A stretch of 64,000 nucleotides of DNA from a bacterium (GTDB lineage Bacteria > Sumerlaeota > Sumerlaeia > SLMS01). Each line of letters starts with the position of its first letter. Positions within the stretch are counted from its first letter, which is position 1. The position numbers and the translations under genes were made by a program. The notes beneath the pieces are model-generated. The model worked only from the letters and a program-made list of their open reading frames with translations. It did not search any database and had not been told where the DNA came from. Of this stretch, positions 41,284-50,752 are shown one piece after another. The stretch is taken from contig WGMQ01000020.1 in the NCBI GenBank assembly GCA_016125005.1, positions 1 through 64,000 on the forward strand. Direction: 5' to 3'.

Positions 41284-43584
41284 TCAGTTGGCTTCTCCCA
41301 GGATGATCCAATTGTCGCCGACAGAAGAGGACGGCACCGAGGGACTGTATAGACGCGCCTCGGTGATGCTGTTCCAGTCGTTGACGCTGTTGCCATAGCC
41401 GACCAGCCGAACGAACCGCGCCGGACCTCCGGTGAAGTAGGTTGTCTGCGCGGCCAAGGTCGTGCCGCTGGAACTGGTCAACTCCAGCGCTTCACGCCAA
41501 GCGGAACCGTCGTCGGAAAGCTCGATCCGGAAATCGGACGTCCGTGTGTCCCCCTGATACCATGAAAGATCAATGCGATTCACCGCCGCCACCGACCCGA
41601 GATCGAAGGTAATCGTCGCGCCATCACCCGATGCGGACCAGCGCGTGCCGAGGTCGCCGTCCAGCACGTTGGTCGCCACGTTGACGCCGTCCTCGGTGCT
41701 GGCAACCACGCCAGTCACCGGCACTTCGGGCTGGGGCAACGCGCCCACATAGATAACGGAGCGACTGGAGGTGCTGGTGCTCCCAAGGCCGTCGACCACA
41801 CGGCCCCGAATGCCCCACGTTCCCGCAGGCGCATTGAGCCAGGACTGCTCCCAAGGGTCGATGCTGTCGGTCGCGACGGTCGAGCCGTCCGCCAGGAACT
41901 CCATCTGTGCCACAAGGCCTTCTTCTCCGCTGGCAACCGTTGCTTGCAGAGGCACGTCACTGCCGGGTCCCCACACGGAGTTCGGAAGCGGCTGGACGAG
42001 CGTGGGCGCAGGCGTGCCGTTGAGGATCACCTGCCACTCGTCCTTCGCCTCCTCAATCCAGGCGGGAGCGGAGCCGAGCCGTAGGGCGAGCTGCGCCTCG
42101 AACAAGGACTCGGGATCCACGGGAAAGCCCGGCGATTCGTATGCTTCCAAATCCGACGTGTCGAAGGTCGAGCTGGACCCATGAAAGCCGGAGATGATGG
42201 GGAGGAGGTAGCGGTCGCGGCTGTTCGGGTTCGAGCGCCAGAAGTCGAAGTTGGAGACCGCAGTCCCCGTGTGATTGAAGTTCCAAAGTGTGAAGCGGCG
42301 CATGTGGTTGGGCATGGAATCGAGCGGCCCGCCCGCATGGCCGTACATCATCCCGCCCTCCATCGCATCGAGCAACGTGGCGTAGGGCAGCCCCGAGTGA
42401 GAATCCCATGAGGTGTCGCTGTTATAGGTGCAGCGCCAGAAGACGGTGCTATGGGACTGATAGCCGACGCCATAAGAGTGGTAATGGCTGGCGTCGTCGT
42501 CGGAAAGACCCATCAGGACACCGTAGCCGCGGCGCGTGTGGATCGTGTGGTGCCCCGGCGTGCCGTCGAACAGGCAGTGCAGGAGAGTGAATTGGGAGCA
42601 CGACTCCATGAAGATGGTGTAGTTCCAGTCGGTGAAGCGACACCGCCTCACCCAGGAGTTCACGAGGCGATTGAGGCTTAGGCCGCTCCAGCCCCCGTCG
42701 TCGAGGGCGCTGCGGTGATGGACGAAACTCCCCTGCCAGTTGCCGACGAAGGCGATGTCCTCAATGCCTACCTCCTCGAGTATGGTGTAGCGACGAATCG
42801 TCCAGGCATAGGTCGTGTCGATGTCCACCTGAAGTGGCTGTTCGAAGGTGACGATGTTGCCGGAGATGGACTTCACCTGATGCTTCTCGCGGACGACGAT
42901 GCCCGTGTCGATCAGGTCGGTCCAGGATGCATCCGGTGGACCGTAGCTGCCGAAGAACGAGTCCACGGCGGCGGTCGAGGTCAGTGCGAGTTGCACCCAC
43001 TGGCCAACGGACAGATTGCTGGCCGACGCCACCTGAACAGAGAAGGATCCGCGAGCAGCATTAGCGGTGATTGTGGCCGCGGTCCCCTCGCTGGTCGTCA
43101 GCGGGCCCATTTGGATCATGAAGGGGGTCGAGGTCAGGACAGCAGGATCGTCCGCCTCGAAGTTACGCTCCATGTAAAGCTCGGTGCCGCCCTCGCCCAT
43201 GCCGCTTCCGCGCCACACAATGCCACCGGCGTTCATGGTGATGGGCGCACCAGCATCGGCGGCGGTGTTCAGGTGAAAGCGCCCGGGAGGGAAGAAGACG
43301 ATGCCGGAACCGTTCGCCTCTGCCGCGTCGATGGCGGCCTGAATCGCTGAGGCGTCGGAGGCGCCGTCATCGGCCACAGCACCGTAGTCCGTGACGTCAA
43401 AGACGGTACCGGTGACGTCGGGGATGGCGACCTCACTGCGGCGATAGCCTGAGTAGGAGAAGTCTGGGAGAACGGGAGTTCCGCCGCCCGATTGAGCATC
43501 GACGAAGGCCTGATATAGGGCCGACGGATTGGCTCCCAGCGCTGGTGCGGAGAGGAGCGCGGCGATGATAGTGTACGTTTTCAT
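41284..43584 (-). CDS. Secreted beta-helix (pectate-lyase-3-like) protein with F5/8-type C domain
   Basis: 766 aa from ATG 43584. Signal peptide 1-18. N-terminal VFDVTDYGAVADDGASDASA is the usual start of Pectate_lyase_3 right-handed beta-helices; the beta-helix covers about 40-470. A linker beta-sandwich follows, then a discoidin domain (about 620-745; VLDGDLGTRWSASGDGATIT, RFVRLVGYG) that would bind carbohydrate. The tail reads SSSVGDNWIILGEAN. It is a paralogue of the 53926-55560 protein. Lyase activity is inferred. Heads operon B behind operator 2. Octamer at 41347. Confidence 0.8.
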   Translation of the reverse strand: MKTYTIIAALLSAPALGANPSALYQAFVDAQSGGGTPVLPDFSYSGYRRSEVAIPDVTGTVFDVTDYGAVADDGASDASAIQAAIDAAEANGSGIVFFPPGRFHLNTAADAGAPITMNAGGIVWRGSGMGEGGTELYMERNFEADDPAVLTSTPFMIQMGPLTTSEGTAATITANAARGSFSVQVASASNLSVGQWVQLALTSTAAVDSFFGSYGPPDASWTDLIDTGIVVREKHQVKSISGNIVTFEQPLQVDIDTTYAWTIRRYTILEEVGIEDIAFVGNWQGSFVHHRSALDDGGWSGLSLNRLVNSWVRRCRFTDWNYTIFMESCSQFTLLHCLFDGTPGHHTIHTRRGYGVLMGLSDDDASHYHSYGVGYQSHSTVFWRCTYNSDTSWDSHSGLPYATLLDAMEGGMMYGHAGGPLDSMPNHMRRFTLWNFNHTGTAVSNFDFWRSNPNSRDRYLLPIISGFHGSSSTFDTSDLEAYESPGFPVDPESLFEAQLALRLGSAPAWIEEAKDEWQVILNGTPAPTLVQPLPNSVWGPGSDVPLQATVASGEEGLVAQMEFLADGSTVATDSIDPWEQSWLNAPAGTWGIRGRVVDGLGSTSTSSRSVIYVGALPQPEVPVTGVVASTEDGVNVATNVLDGDLGTRWSASGDGATITFDLGSVAAVNRIDLSWYQGDTRTSDFRIELSDDGSAWREALELTSSSGTTLAAQTTYFTGGPARFVRLVGYGNSVNDWNSITEARLYSPSVPSSSVGDNWIILGEAN

Positions 43585-43696
43585 CGAGCGCGTCTGCCTG
43601 GTGGCAAAATGGGGGCAAATTCTGTCCAATGACATTCGTTTTCCTCACCTCGAGTCGCCTTTGCGAAGCGCCAAAAGCTGACGAGCAGTGTGCGAC

Positions 43697-43710
43697 TTAA
43701 CGCGCGTTAG
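43697..43710. promoter_or_regulatory. LacI-type operator 2
   Basis: TTAACGCGCGTTAG matches the 14-bp palindrome at 13 of 14 positions with a perfect central TAACGCGCGTTA. It lies 113 bp upstream of the minus-strand operon starting at 43584 and 136 bp from operator 3, which serves the divergent gene, so the two could be bridged by a tetramer or looping repressor. The 43585-43873 intergenic stretch otherwise has no gene. Confidence 0.8.
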
Positions 43711-43803
43711 TAAAGGGAATTTTGAACGACCCTGCGGAGCAGCGAGAGATGGGCGACTTTGTGGGCCACGAAAAAAAATGAATTCGAATCGGTCCATTTT
43801 TCG

Positions 43804-43846
43804 TTGACAGATGAAGCGATTCAGTAGTTTTACTAACGCGAGTTAG
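43804..43846 (+). promoter_or_regulatory. Promoter with TTGACA and LacI-type operator 3
   Basis: TTGACA (43804-43809) is a perfect -35 hexamer. The operator CTAACGCGAGTTAG (43833-43846, 13 of 14 palindrome matches) begins 23 bp after it, so it would overlap the -10/start region and block RNA polymerase. Nothing matches a TATAAT -10 well (TTTTAC at 43828 is the best). The beta-helix gene starts at 43874 behind AAGGAGC. Confidence 0.8.
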
Positions 43847-43873
43847 GTCGACAACCACCACAAGGAGCAAACC

Positions 43874-45442
43874 ATGAAAAGGGCAATCACCCTAACCGCA
43901 TTTGCAGCCGCCGCCGTCCTCGCAGGGGGAGCACAGGTCCAGGCCGGAGCGCTCGAGACCGTCGGGGCTTCGGGTACACACGCCACCGTCCAAGCCGCTA
44001 TTGCAGCGGTCGATGACAACGGTGTGATTGAGATCGTTGACGCAGGAACGCTGACGGGGGCGATCGACCTTGGCGCCGGTCCCGCCAATTACACCATCCG
44101 CAAGGCAGCAGCCGTCGTGGGTGAGGTAATCCTCACCAACGGCAATGCGGGCTTCGTCGTCTATAACGCGATCGGTTTCGAAGTCGCGGGCAATTCGACG
44201 CGCGTCATCGAGGGCGTCACTCTTGAGCGCAACGGTGGCACAGGCGTCGTGATCGACGTCGACCAGAGCAACCTTGGAAATGGTGCCCTGACGGGAGCCC
44301 AGCAGACCGCCACGCTGGCGCTCACCCTGAATGACTGTATTGTTCGCCACACGGGACCGGTCTCCGGCGACGTGGGTGAGGCAATCAAGCTCGACGACGG
44401 TTACGCAGGCGGCGCAGCGGTCATCTTCAATGCCAATAACTGCACGATTTCCACGACCGGTGAAGGTGCCTCCCAGAAGGCAGCGATCCGCGTTCAGGAC
44501 GCCGGCTGGGACAATCTGACCGTGAACCTCAACAACTGCACGATCAGCAACCCGGGCTATCGCGTGATCCGCAACGACGGCACGGGCCTCCAGAATTGGA
44601 CTATCACGGACTGCACGATCAACGGCGTCACCTCCCTGACTCCGCCCGATGGCTACGGTCGCGCGATCCACATGACCGCCGCACACAGCAACTCGAGCTT
44701 CACGATCACCGGTTCCACCGTGACGACGCGCGAAGAAGCCCTCATTGTTGACGGCACGACAGGCACCGGCAACACCTGGACCATCTCCGGCAATACCTTC
44801 GACAACACCGCGGCAGCCACAGACGCCACGGTCCGCATCATCTACTCGACTGCCGACAGCAACTCGCTGCGCTTCTTCAACAACGTCGTCAAGACGGGTG
44901 AAGGGTCGAACGCCACGACGAATCGCAGTCTGAATCTGGGCGGATTTGGCGCGACCAGCGGCCTTTACATCTACAACAACACGTTCGTGGGTGGCGGCAA
45001 CGGCACGGCGGTCGGCATCGCCGGAACCGGCGTTCAGGCAAACGCCTGGAACAACCTGTTCCTCAACTACGTCGACACCGTGACGGGCGTCATGGGCGGT
45101 TCCTATACCGGCACCGGTTACGACACCGACAACAACATCATCGTTGGCCCGGCCGACGATGGCAGCAAGGGCAGCAACGGCGCCTATATCTCCACGACTG
45201 CGGGTCTGGCCAATGCGCTGACCGCGGCGGGCTTGGATTCGAACTTCAAGCCGACGCTCGGTTCTGCGGTTCTTGGTGCTGGTGCCACGACCAATGCGGC
45301 ACTCGCCAACAGCTTCGCAGACATTCTGGCGAGCATTGGCAGCGTTGACCGCGATGGCGCCGCTCGCCAGACTCCGCCCGATGTCGGCGCGTTTGAGCTC
45401 GCCGATCCGTCCACGGTCTCCGACTGGCAGATTCTCGACTAA
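43874..45442 (+). CDS. Secreted right-handed beta-helix protein
   Basis: 522 aa. Signal peptide about 1-24 (ends VQAGAL). The body is Asn/Thr-rich with many short strands (WDNLTVNLNNCTISNPGYR, NSSFTITGSTVTTREEAL) typical of beta-helix surface proteins or lyases. No PL6 catalytic Lys/Arg pair is seen, so binding or a different lyase class is possible. It ends DPSTVSDWQILD, like the tails of two other secreted proteins here. First gene after operator 3; its terminator is at 45480. Confidence 0.76.
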   Translation: MKRAITLTAFAAAAVLAGGAQVQAGALETVGASGTHATVQAAIAAVDDNGVIEIVDAGTLTGAIDLGAGPANYTIRKAAAVVGEVILTNGNAGFVVYNAIGFEVAGNSTRVIEGVTLERNGGTGVVIDVDQSNLGNGALTGAQQTATLALTLNDCIVRHTGPVSGDVGEAIKLDDGYAGGAAVIFNANNCTISTTGEGASQKAAIRVQDAGWDNLTVNLNNCTISNPGYRVIRNDGTGLQNWTITDCTINGVTSLTPPDGYGRAIHMTAAHSNSSFTITGSTVTTREEALIVDGTTGTGNTWTISGNTFDNTAAATDATVRIIYSTADSNSLRFFNNVVKTGEGSNATTNRSLNLGGFGATSGLYIYNNTFVGGGNGTAVGIAGTGVQANAWNNLFLNYVDTVTGVMGGSYTGTGYDTDNNIIVGPADDGSKGSNGAYISTTAGLANALTAAGLDSNFKPTLGSAVLGAGATTNAALANSFADILASIGSVDRDGAARQTPPDVGAFELADPSTVSDWQILD

Positions 45443-45479
45443 GCGCCGGGTGGCATGACTTGCAATCGCTGACCTAACC

Positions 45480-45512
45480 AAGCCCGGCGGGTCCCCACTC
45501 GCCGGGCTTTCC
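45480..45512 (+). terminator. Intrinsic terminator after the beta-helix gene
   Basis: AAGCCCGGCG (45480-45489) pairs with CGCCGGGCTT (45500-45509), then TTCCTTTG. It lies directly before the PL6 gene, so that gene is reached by read-through or has its own promoter in the overlap. Confidence 0.75.
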
Positions 45513-45540
45513 TTTGCCTACCCGTTTGGAGCTCTTTGTC

Positions 45541-47724
45541 GTGCGCGTTTCGTCGCCGTTGTCCCGCCTCCTTCAGTTTGTCGTCGCAAGTAGCATCGCA
45601 GCGCCCACTCTGGCAGGAGTGCAGCAACAGGCTCCCGGCGCCGATCATGTGGCCATCGAGGCCGAGTACGCCGACGAGATCCTGAACCCCGACGCGGCGA
45701 ACGATGTGCAGGACTCCGTCCAAACCGGGAACCCTGAATCCCCCGCCCGCATCTGGGCGATCGGCAGCGCCACGGCGGCGAGTGGCGGAACCTTCATCGC
45801 AGCCCCGCCCACGCCCCACCGCCAGCAGAATGCCCCTTCCCTCCCGGAGACAATCGCGGTCTATCGCTTCAACTTCCAGACGGCCGGTACCTACAAGGCC
45901 TACTTCCGAGTCAGCAATAACGGCGTGGTAGCCAACGGATCGAGCGATTCATTCTGGGGACCCGCCGGTTTCGGAACCGCCAATCCAAGCGTCAATACCA
46001 CTACTGGGACCACCGGAGCTTTTGAGTGGCTGACCAACTATGGGCAGTCCTTCGTGGTCTCCCCGGCTCAAGTCGGCAACACCCTCGAATTCCGTGTCTC
46101 GTCTCGTGAGTCCGGCATGAGGCTCGACGGACTTGTACTGAGTCTTCAAGATGCGCTCGATTCCACCGCGCTTGATGCGCTGCTTGCAGCCGCTCCACAG
46201 CCAGAGGAAACCGATCCGACACCGACGCCAACCCCGGCTCCGACGGCCACCCCGTGCTCCTTCACGACAAGGACGGTGAGTTCCGTCAGCCAGTTCAACA
46301 CCGCTGTGGCGGCCTCCTGCCCAGGCGACACCGTGGTGCTGAGCGCCGCGGCGGACTGGACCAACGTCACGCTGTACTTTGACGGCCTGAAGACGACCAG
46401 CAAGTCGGGTGGAACAGCCGATTATCCCATCACGCTGAAGGCGGAGCGCAGCGGCGAGGTCGTACTGCGCGGGAACTCGTATCTGCGCATTTCCGGAAGC
46501 TACATGGTGGTCGATGGGCTGAAGTTTGCGGAGGGCGCCTCGACCGGCAACGGGGTCATCGAGTTCCGTCGCGACAGCGACAATCTGGCCTACAACTGCC
46601 GCCTATCGAACACCGCCATCGTCAACTACTCCCCCACCGATCCGCTGCTCCAGTACGCGTGGGTAAGCGTCTATGGTGAGAACAACCGGGTGAATAACTG
46701 CTACTTTGCCGAGCAGAACCACGTCGGCGTCACGCTGATTGTCTGGCCGACCGAAGGTGGGCCACCGAACAACACGCGTATAGACAACAACTATTTCGCG
46801 GGTCGCCCCGAATTGGTGGACGATGCGAACGGATATGAGACGATCCGCATCGGCACCAGCACCGTGTCGCAGCAGCAGTCGAACGCGATCGTGGAGCGGA
46901 ATCTTTTCGAGCGATGCGACGGTGAAATCGAGGTGGTGTCGAACAAGAGCGTGGGGAACATCTATCGCTACAACACCTTCCGTGAGTGCAAGGGGCAGTT
47001 GACGCTGCGCCACGGAGCGGCCTGTCGGGTGGAGGGGAACTTCTTCCTCCAGAACAATTACAGCGGTTCCAGCGCCATTCGCATCATCGGGCCGGACCAT
47101 GTGGTGATCAACAACTACATCGAACGCACTCAGGGAACGAGCGGGCGCGCGGGAATCGGGATCGTGAACGGTGTGGTGAACTCGCCGCTGAGCGGCTACC
47201 TGCAAGCGGAACGCTGCGTCGTTGCCTTCAACACGCTGGTGAATTGCCGCGAAGGCATCGCGATCGGTGTCGATGCCAGCAATGCGACGCTCCCGCCCAA
47301 GGATTGTATCATCGCCAACAACGTGGTGCTTTCCTCCTCGGGCCAGAACTCGTTCCGTGTCTATACAACGCCGGAGAATCTCACTTGGCAGGGGAACATT
47401 GCCTTCGGTGGGAGCACGGGGATATCCCCCGTGCCAACTGGCGTCACCGTCACGAATCCCCGCTTGGCCGTATCCGGCGACGGGCTCTATCGGCCAGAGC
47501 CGAACAGCCCGCTGCTTGATGGCGCCACTGGGAGTTGGTCCACCGTGACAGTCGACATGGATGGAGAAATGCGGACCGATGGCGTGCTCGATATCGGTGC
47601 CGATGAGACGACCACGTCCGGGGCGGTCCAGCGGCGTCCGTTAACCGCGGAGGATGTGGGACCCGATTGGATGCGCACGACGGTCAAGCCGAGCGGATGG
47701 GCCTTCATCGGCCTTACGCCGTAG
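45541..47724 (+). CDS. Secreted PL6-type polysaccharide lyase with N-terminal binding domain
   Basis: 727 aa from a GTG at 45541 with GGAG 9 nt upstream; a TTG at 45514 would start inside the terminator. Signal peptide about 1-26. Residues 30-210 form a CBM-like beta-sandwich (HVAIEAEYADEI at the start), then a Thr/Pro linker. The C-terminal beta-helix carries the PL6 catalytic pair: K469 in VVSNKSVGN and R490 in LTLRHGA, 21 residues apart as in chondroitinase B (K250/R271). It ends with DVGPDW. Likely substrate alginate or a chondroitin-like glycan. Octamers at 46778 and 47359. Confidence 0.86.
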   Translation: MRVSSPLSRLLQFVVASSIAAPTLAGVQQQAPGADHVAIEAEYADEILNPDAANDVQDSVQTGNPESPARIWAIGSATAASGGTFIAAPPTPHRQQNAPSLPETIAVYRFNFQTAGTYKAYFRVSNNGVVANGSSDSFWGPAGFGTANPSVNTTTGTTGAFEWLTNYGQSFVVSPAQVGNTLEFRVSSRESGMRLDGLVLSLQDALDSTALDALLAAAPQPEETDPTPTPTPAPTATPCSFTTRTVSSVSQFNTAVAASCPGDTVVLSAAADWTNVTLYFDGLKTTSKSGGTADYPITLKAERSGEVVLRGNSYLRISGSYMVVDGLKFAEGASTGNGVIEFRRDSDNLAYNCRLSNTAIVNYSPTDPLLQYAWVSVYGENNRVNNCYFAEQNHVGVTLIVWPTEGGPPNNTRIDNNYFAGRPELVDDANGYETIRIGTSTVSQQQSNAIVERNLFERCDGEIEVVSNKSVGNIYRYNTFRECKGQLTLRHGAACRVEGNFFLQNNYSGSSAIRIIGPDHVVINNYIERTQGTSGRAGIGIVNGVVNSPLSGYLQAERCVVAFNTLVNCREGIAIGVDASNATLPPKDCIIANNVVLSSSGQNSFRVYTTPENLTWQGNIAFGGSTGISPVPTGVTVTNPRLAVSGDGLYRPEPNSPLLDGATGSWSTVTVDMDGEMRTDGVLDIGADETTTSGAVQRRPLTAEDVGPDWMRTTVKPSGWAFIGLTP

Positions 47725-48511
47725 GGAACAACGTCCCGGCGTAGCGCCGGTCCTCGCGCGTCAGGCGCTCGACTGCATGCTCGTCGGCATACTCCGCGCA
47801 GAGAGTGAGCACACCGCTCCATCCCGCCTGTTGCAGCTCCTGCGAGACGAGGGACCACGGGGCTAGTCCCATGTGTCCCGCCGTCCAGTAATGCTTCCAG
47901 CGCACTTCAGTGGCCTCGGGGCCCGTGGTGCGTCGCATAATGGCATTCTTCAGGTTCACCATGTAGAGACGATCCCGAAGCAGATCCATCGCCAGGTCGG
48001 GGAGTTCGCCCGCCAAGGCGCAGTGCGCGGGATCCCAGACGGCGCCGACCGCCTTCGGGTCCAGCGGATCCAAGACGCGGCGGAGTCCTGCGGCGTTTGA
48101 AATGAAGCGTCCGTTATGATTCTGAAGTCCGATGCGAACGCCACAATCCAGCAGGAGCGGGGTCAGTTCCCTGTATAGATCGATATACCGGCGCTCGACG
48201 GCGAGGTAGCTCTCCCCGACCTCGATCTTTGCCATGTCGCGGATCATGGGAATGTGCCGACAGGTGGCACAGGCGCGGACGATTCCCGCGTTCGGCGCTG
48301 CTGCGACGGAGGTGATCGAGACTCCCTGCTCCGAAAAGATCTGCTCTGCCTCGCGCAAGGCCGTGCGCGCGTTGTCGGGATTCACGACAAATCCCGGGCG
48401 CACCGGAAGCTCCACGCCAGTGAAACCCATGTCGGAGACCAAGGCCGCGAGTTTCGCCAACGACAGCTCGCGCCACGGCTTCACGAATACGGAAAAACTA
48501 AAGTCACTCAT
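47714..48511 (-). CDS. Sugar phosphate isomerase/epimerase (TIM barrel)
   Basis: 265 aa from ATG 48511, AAGGA 9 nt upstream. Xylose-isomerase-like barrel: FTGVELPVRPGFVV, RIGLQNHNGRFIS, GAVWDPAHCA and the terminal LTLCAEYADEH, whose Glu/His/Asp positions fit a metal site. Substrate unknown. It is the last gene of operon C (57680 to 47714), 4 bp behind the lyase gene, and its end overlaps the convergent PL6 gene by 11 bp. A GTATAGAT octamer variant is at 48173. Confidence 0.8.
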   Translation of the reverse strand: MSDFSFSVFVKPWRELSLAKLAALVSDMGFTGVELPVRPGFVVNPDNARTALREAEQIFSEQGVSITSVAAAPNAGIVRACATCRHIPMIRDMAKIEVGESYLAVERRYIDLYRELTPLLLDCGVRIGLQNHNGRFISNAAGLRRVLDPLDPKAVGAVWDPAHCALAGELPDLAMDLLRDRLYMVNLKNAIMRRTTGPEATEVRWKHYWTAGHMGLAPWSLVSQELQQAGWSGVLTLCAEYADEHAVERLTREDRRYAGTLFPTA

Positions 48512-48515
48512 GCAA

Positions 48516-50732
48516 TCATTCCTTGGTCGCTTGTGGTGCCACGCGCTCGATGCTGCCGTCCGCGGCGACGCGCCCCGTGACCGTCTGCAGGTTCTCTGAG
48601 GAAAGCAAGCTCTTGTTTCCAACCTTAAGCGACTTCCCCTCGACGACGGCAAACCACTCGACGCCGTTGCTGCCTCGCCGAATCACGGCCAGAGCCGCGT
48701 CGGTCTGCACATCGCCGACCATTCCGCCACCCACGACAACGGTCTCGCTCGTGCCGGAGCCGAGATCCAAGGTCCCGGAAAGCGCATTCGCAGAGTCCTG
48801 CTTCCACGCGGGAACCGCGGCGCCGTCCTTGCCGGGAACGATCAACTGAAGAACCGAAACGTTATCACCGTTGACGGTTGTGCGCGTGTAGGGGAACTCG
48901 GCGTAGTCCCCCTTGATGTAGCTTTGTTCGCCTTTTCGGACCTCGCGCTTGGCGTCCTTGGCGAGCGTATAGACATCCATCACCGCCGCCGGGCCGTAAG
49001 TATCGGCCTGATAGTTCCAGCGTGCGTGGGACCCCTCTGTCTTGAGGTCGCCTCGCCCGCCGTGCAGGAGGACGGTCACGTCATTGGCGGCGGGGAGATT
49101 CACGCGGTCCAGCACGAGGAAGTGGTCATTCCCGAGGAACGCGACGAGACGACGGAGTTTTCCGCCCGCCGCGTAGGGAGCTTCCTTCTCCTCCATGTCG
49201 AACCAATCGCTGTCTATACGATAGCGGGAGAGCGGGGTCACATCCTGTGCGACATCGACCGGGGCCTTGCCTCCCGCCAGAACCACGTTGTGGGACTCGG
49301 CGGTCGCGTACCATTCCTTGCGGATCTTCTCGCCGTAGCTCGACCGGGTGTAGCCCGAATCGGAGGCCATCATCTGGTTCTCGGCATGGATGATGAAGCT
49401 CAGGTGGTCCTCGTGCATGTGGTTGTCCGCCTCAGCTACACCCTGGAAGAGCAGGTAGCGATGAGACGGATCCTCGAACGACCAGTTGTTGCGGAAGACG
49501 GTCTCTCCGCCATCGAGGAAGATGGTCGGTGACGCATCAGGAGCCACCGCCGCGACACTCGGGTCGTAGCAAAGGAACTCGGTCATCGGGAGGTTGTAGT
49601 CCCAGCTCGCGCCTGTGTAGTTGAAGCCCGTCGACTTGCCCACTTCCTCGAAGGCGTCGTAGGAGGTGTTGTGGAAGTTCCACATGAGGACACCGGCCAG
49701 ATCACCGGACTTCGATAGCCGTGTCTTGGCGCCCTTGTAGGCTCCCGCCACCATCTCGGAGAAGTAGGGACGAATGAAGGAATCCTCGATGTTCGGCATC
49801 CATCCGTGCCCGTTTCGGACGACGATCGGCCACTCGTGCGCAGGCTGGAACGCGGGGAACTCGTCGACCCCGCTGACGTTGCGGTAGTGGTAGAGAAACG
49901 GGATCCAGTTGATGGCCGAGAAGATGTAGTACTGGGAGCCTTCGCGATAGATACCGTCGGCGCTAAAGAAATAGCGTGTGTTCTGATTACCGGCAGCGAT
50001 GCCGTAACGCAGCCAGTCCTTCGCGGCGGGCTCGCTTGAGAGGGTCAGTGCCAGACTGGCGAGTCCCCAGGCGGGCTTGGAGAGGTGATTGTGCGGTCGG
50101 TCGGCCCAGTCGTCCAGGTTCTTGCGGATGTAGTTCCCCTGCTTGACGAGAGTAGCCCGAATACGGGCGTCCTCTTCCGGCGTGAGCCTCTCGTGAAGCC
50201 AGTCGTAGGCAGCGGCGGCGTTTTGCATCCAAAGCGCCTGATAGATCTCGTCGGCCGCGGAACCGGATGGCTTGGGATCGATCTCGTACATGTAGCCATC
50301 AAAGCATCGCGCGAGAGCCGCCTTCCCCTTCTCCGCGTGCATCTTCTTCTCCGCCGGATCTTCTGAAAGCTGGTAGATGAGCCCATGCAGCGCGGCGATC
50401 TGGGGAATCGCGCCGTAGTACTTGTGGATGACGTCCTTCTTGGAATCGCGCGGCGGGAGCTCGGGGAGGTCGCCTTCCAGCAGGGGACTGCCAACGACAC
50501 CGGCCCAGAGTTCCTTCGCGTGGGCGTCGGCGGTGCGGCGGGCGCGGAGCGTCGGCAGGTCGGCGGCGCGGAACCAGATCGAGGGATGGGTCTCGGTCGC
50601 GGGCAGGACCGGTTCCTCGGAGATGGCAAAGCCGTTGTACTTGTCGTAGCGCATGGTCGGCTTCTTCTGTGCAAAGCCGGGTGCTGTCAGGGCGATCAAC
50701 GCGGCGAGGGAAATGGCGATTGCAGGCTTCAC
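48516..50732 (-). CDS. Secreted heparinase II/III-type lyase (oligoalginate lyase-like)
   Basis: 738 aa from GTG 50732 with GGAGG 7 nt upstream. Signal peptide 1-22 (ending GFAQ). An alpha/alpha toroid with HNHLSKPAWGLASLALTLSS (N215, H216), SADGIYREGSQYYIFSA (Tyr/His region), and a second beta-sandwich domain with EADNHMHEDHLSFIIHAE, the hallmark catalytic-His motif of Hepar_II_III lyases (PL15/PL17/PL21 group). Degrades uronic-acid oligosaccharides; substrate not certain, but alginate or a heparin-like glycan fits the neighbours. Octamers at 48967 and 49212. Confidence 0.82.
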   Translation of the reverse strand: MKPAIAISLAALIALTAPGFAQKKPTMRYDKYNGFAISEEPVLPATETHPSIWFRAADLPTLRARRTADAHAKELWAGVVGSPLLEGDLPELPPRDSKKDVIHKYYGAIPQIAALHGLIYQLSEDPAEKKMHAEKGKAALARCFDGYMYEIDPKPSGSAADEIYQALWMQNAAAAYDWLHERLTPEEDARIRATLVKQGNYIRKNLDDWADRPHNHLSKPAWGLASLALTLSSEPAAKDWLRYGIAAGNQNTRYFFSADGIYREGSQYYIFSAINWIPFLYHYRNVSGVDEFPAFQPAHEWPIVVRNGHGWMPNIEDSFIRPYFSEMVAGAYKGAKTRLSKSGDLAGVLMWNFHNTSYDAFEEVGKSTGFNYTGASWDYNLPMTEFLCYDPSVAAVAPDASPTIFLDGGETVFRNNWSFEDPSHRYLLFQGVAEADNHMHEDHLSFIIHAENQMMASDSGYTRSSYGEKIRKEWYATAESHNVVLAGGKAPVDVAQDVTPLSRYRIDSDWFDMEEKEAPYAAGGKLRRLVAFLGNDHFLVLDRVNLPAANDVTVLLHGGRGDLKTEGSHARWNYQADTYGPAAVMDVYTLAKDAKREVRKGEQSYIKGDYAEFPYTRTTVNGDNVSVLQLIVPGKDGAAVPAWKQDSANALSGTLDLGSGTSETVVVGGGMVGDVQTDAALAVIRRGSNGVEWFAVVEGKSLKVGNKSLLSSENLQTVTGRVAADGSIERVAPQATKE

Positions 50733-50752
50733 GATGCTTCCTCCGGGTGGGC

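Noticed and set aside
43892-45481. 529-codon open frame on the minus strand
   Set aside because: Antisense to the 522-aa beta-helix gene, which has a signal peptide, operator and terminator; the minus frame has only shadow composition.
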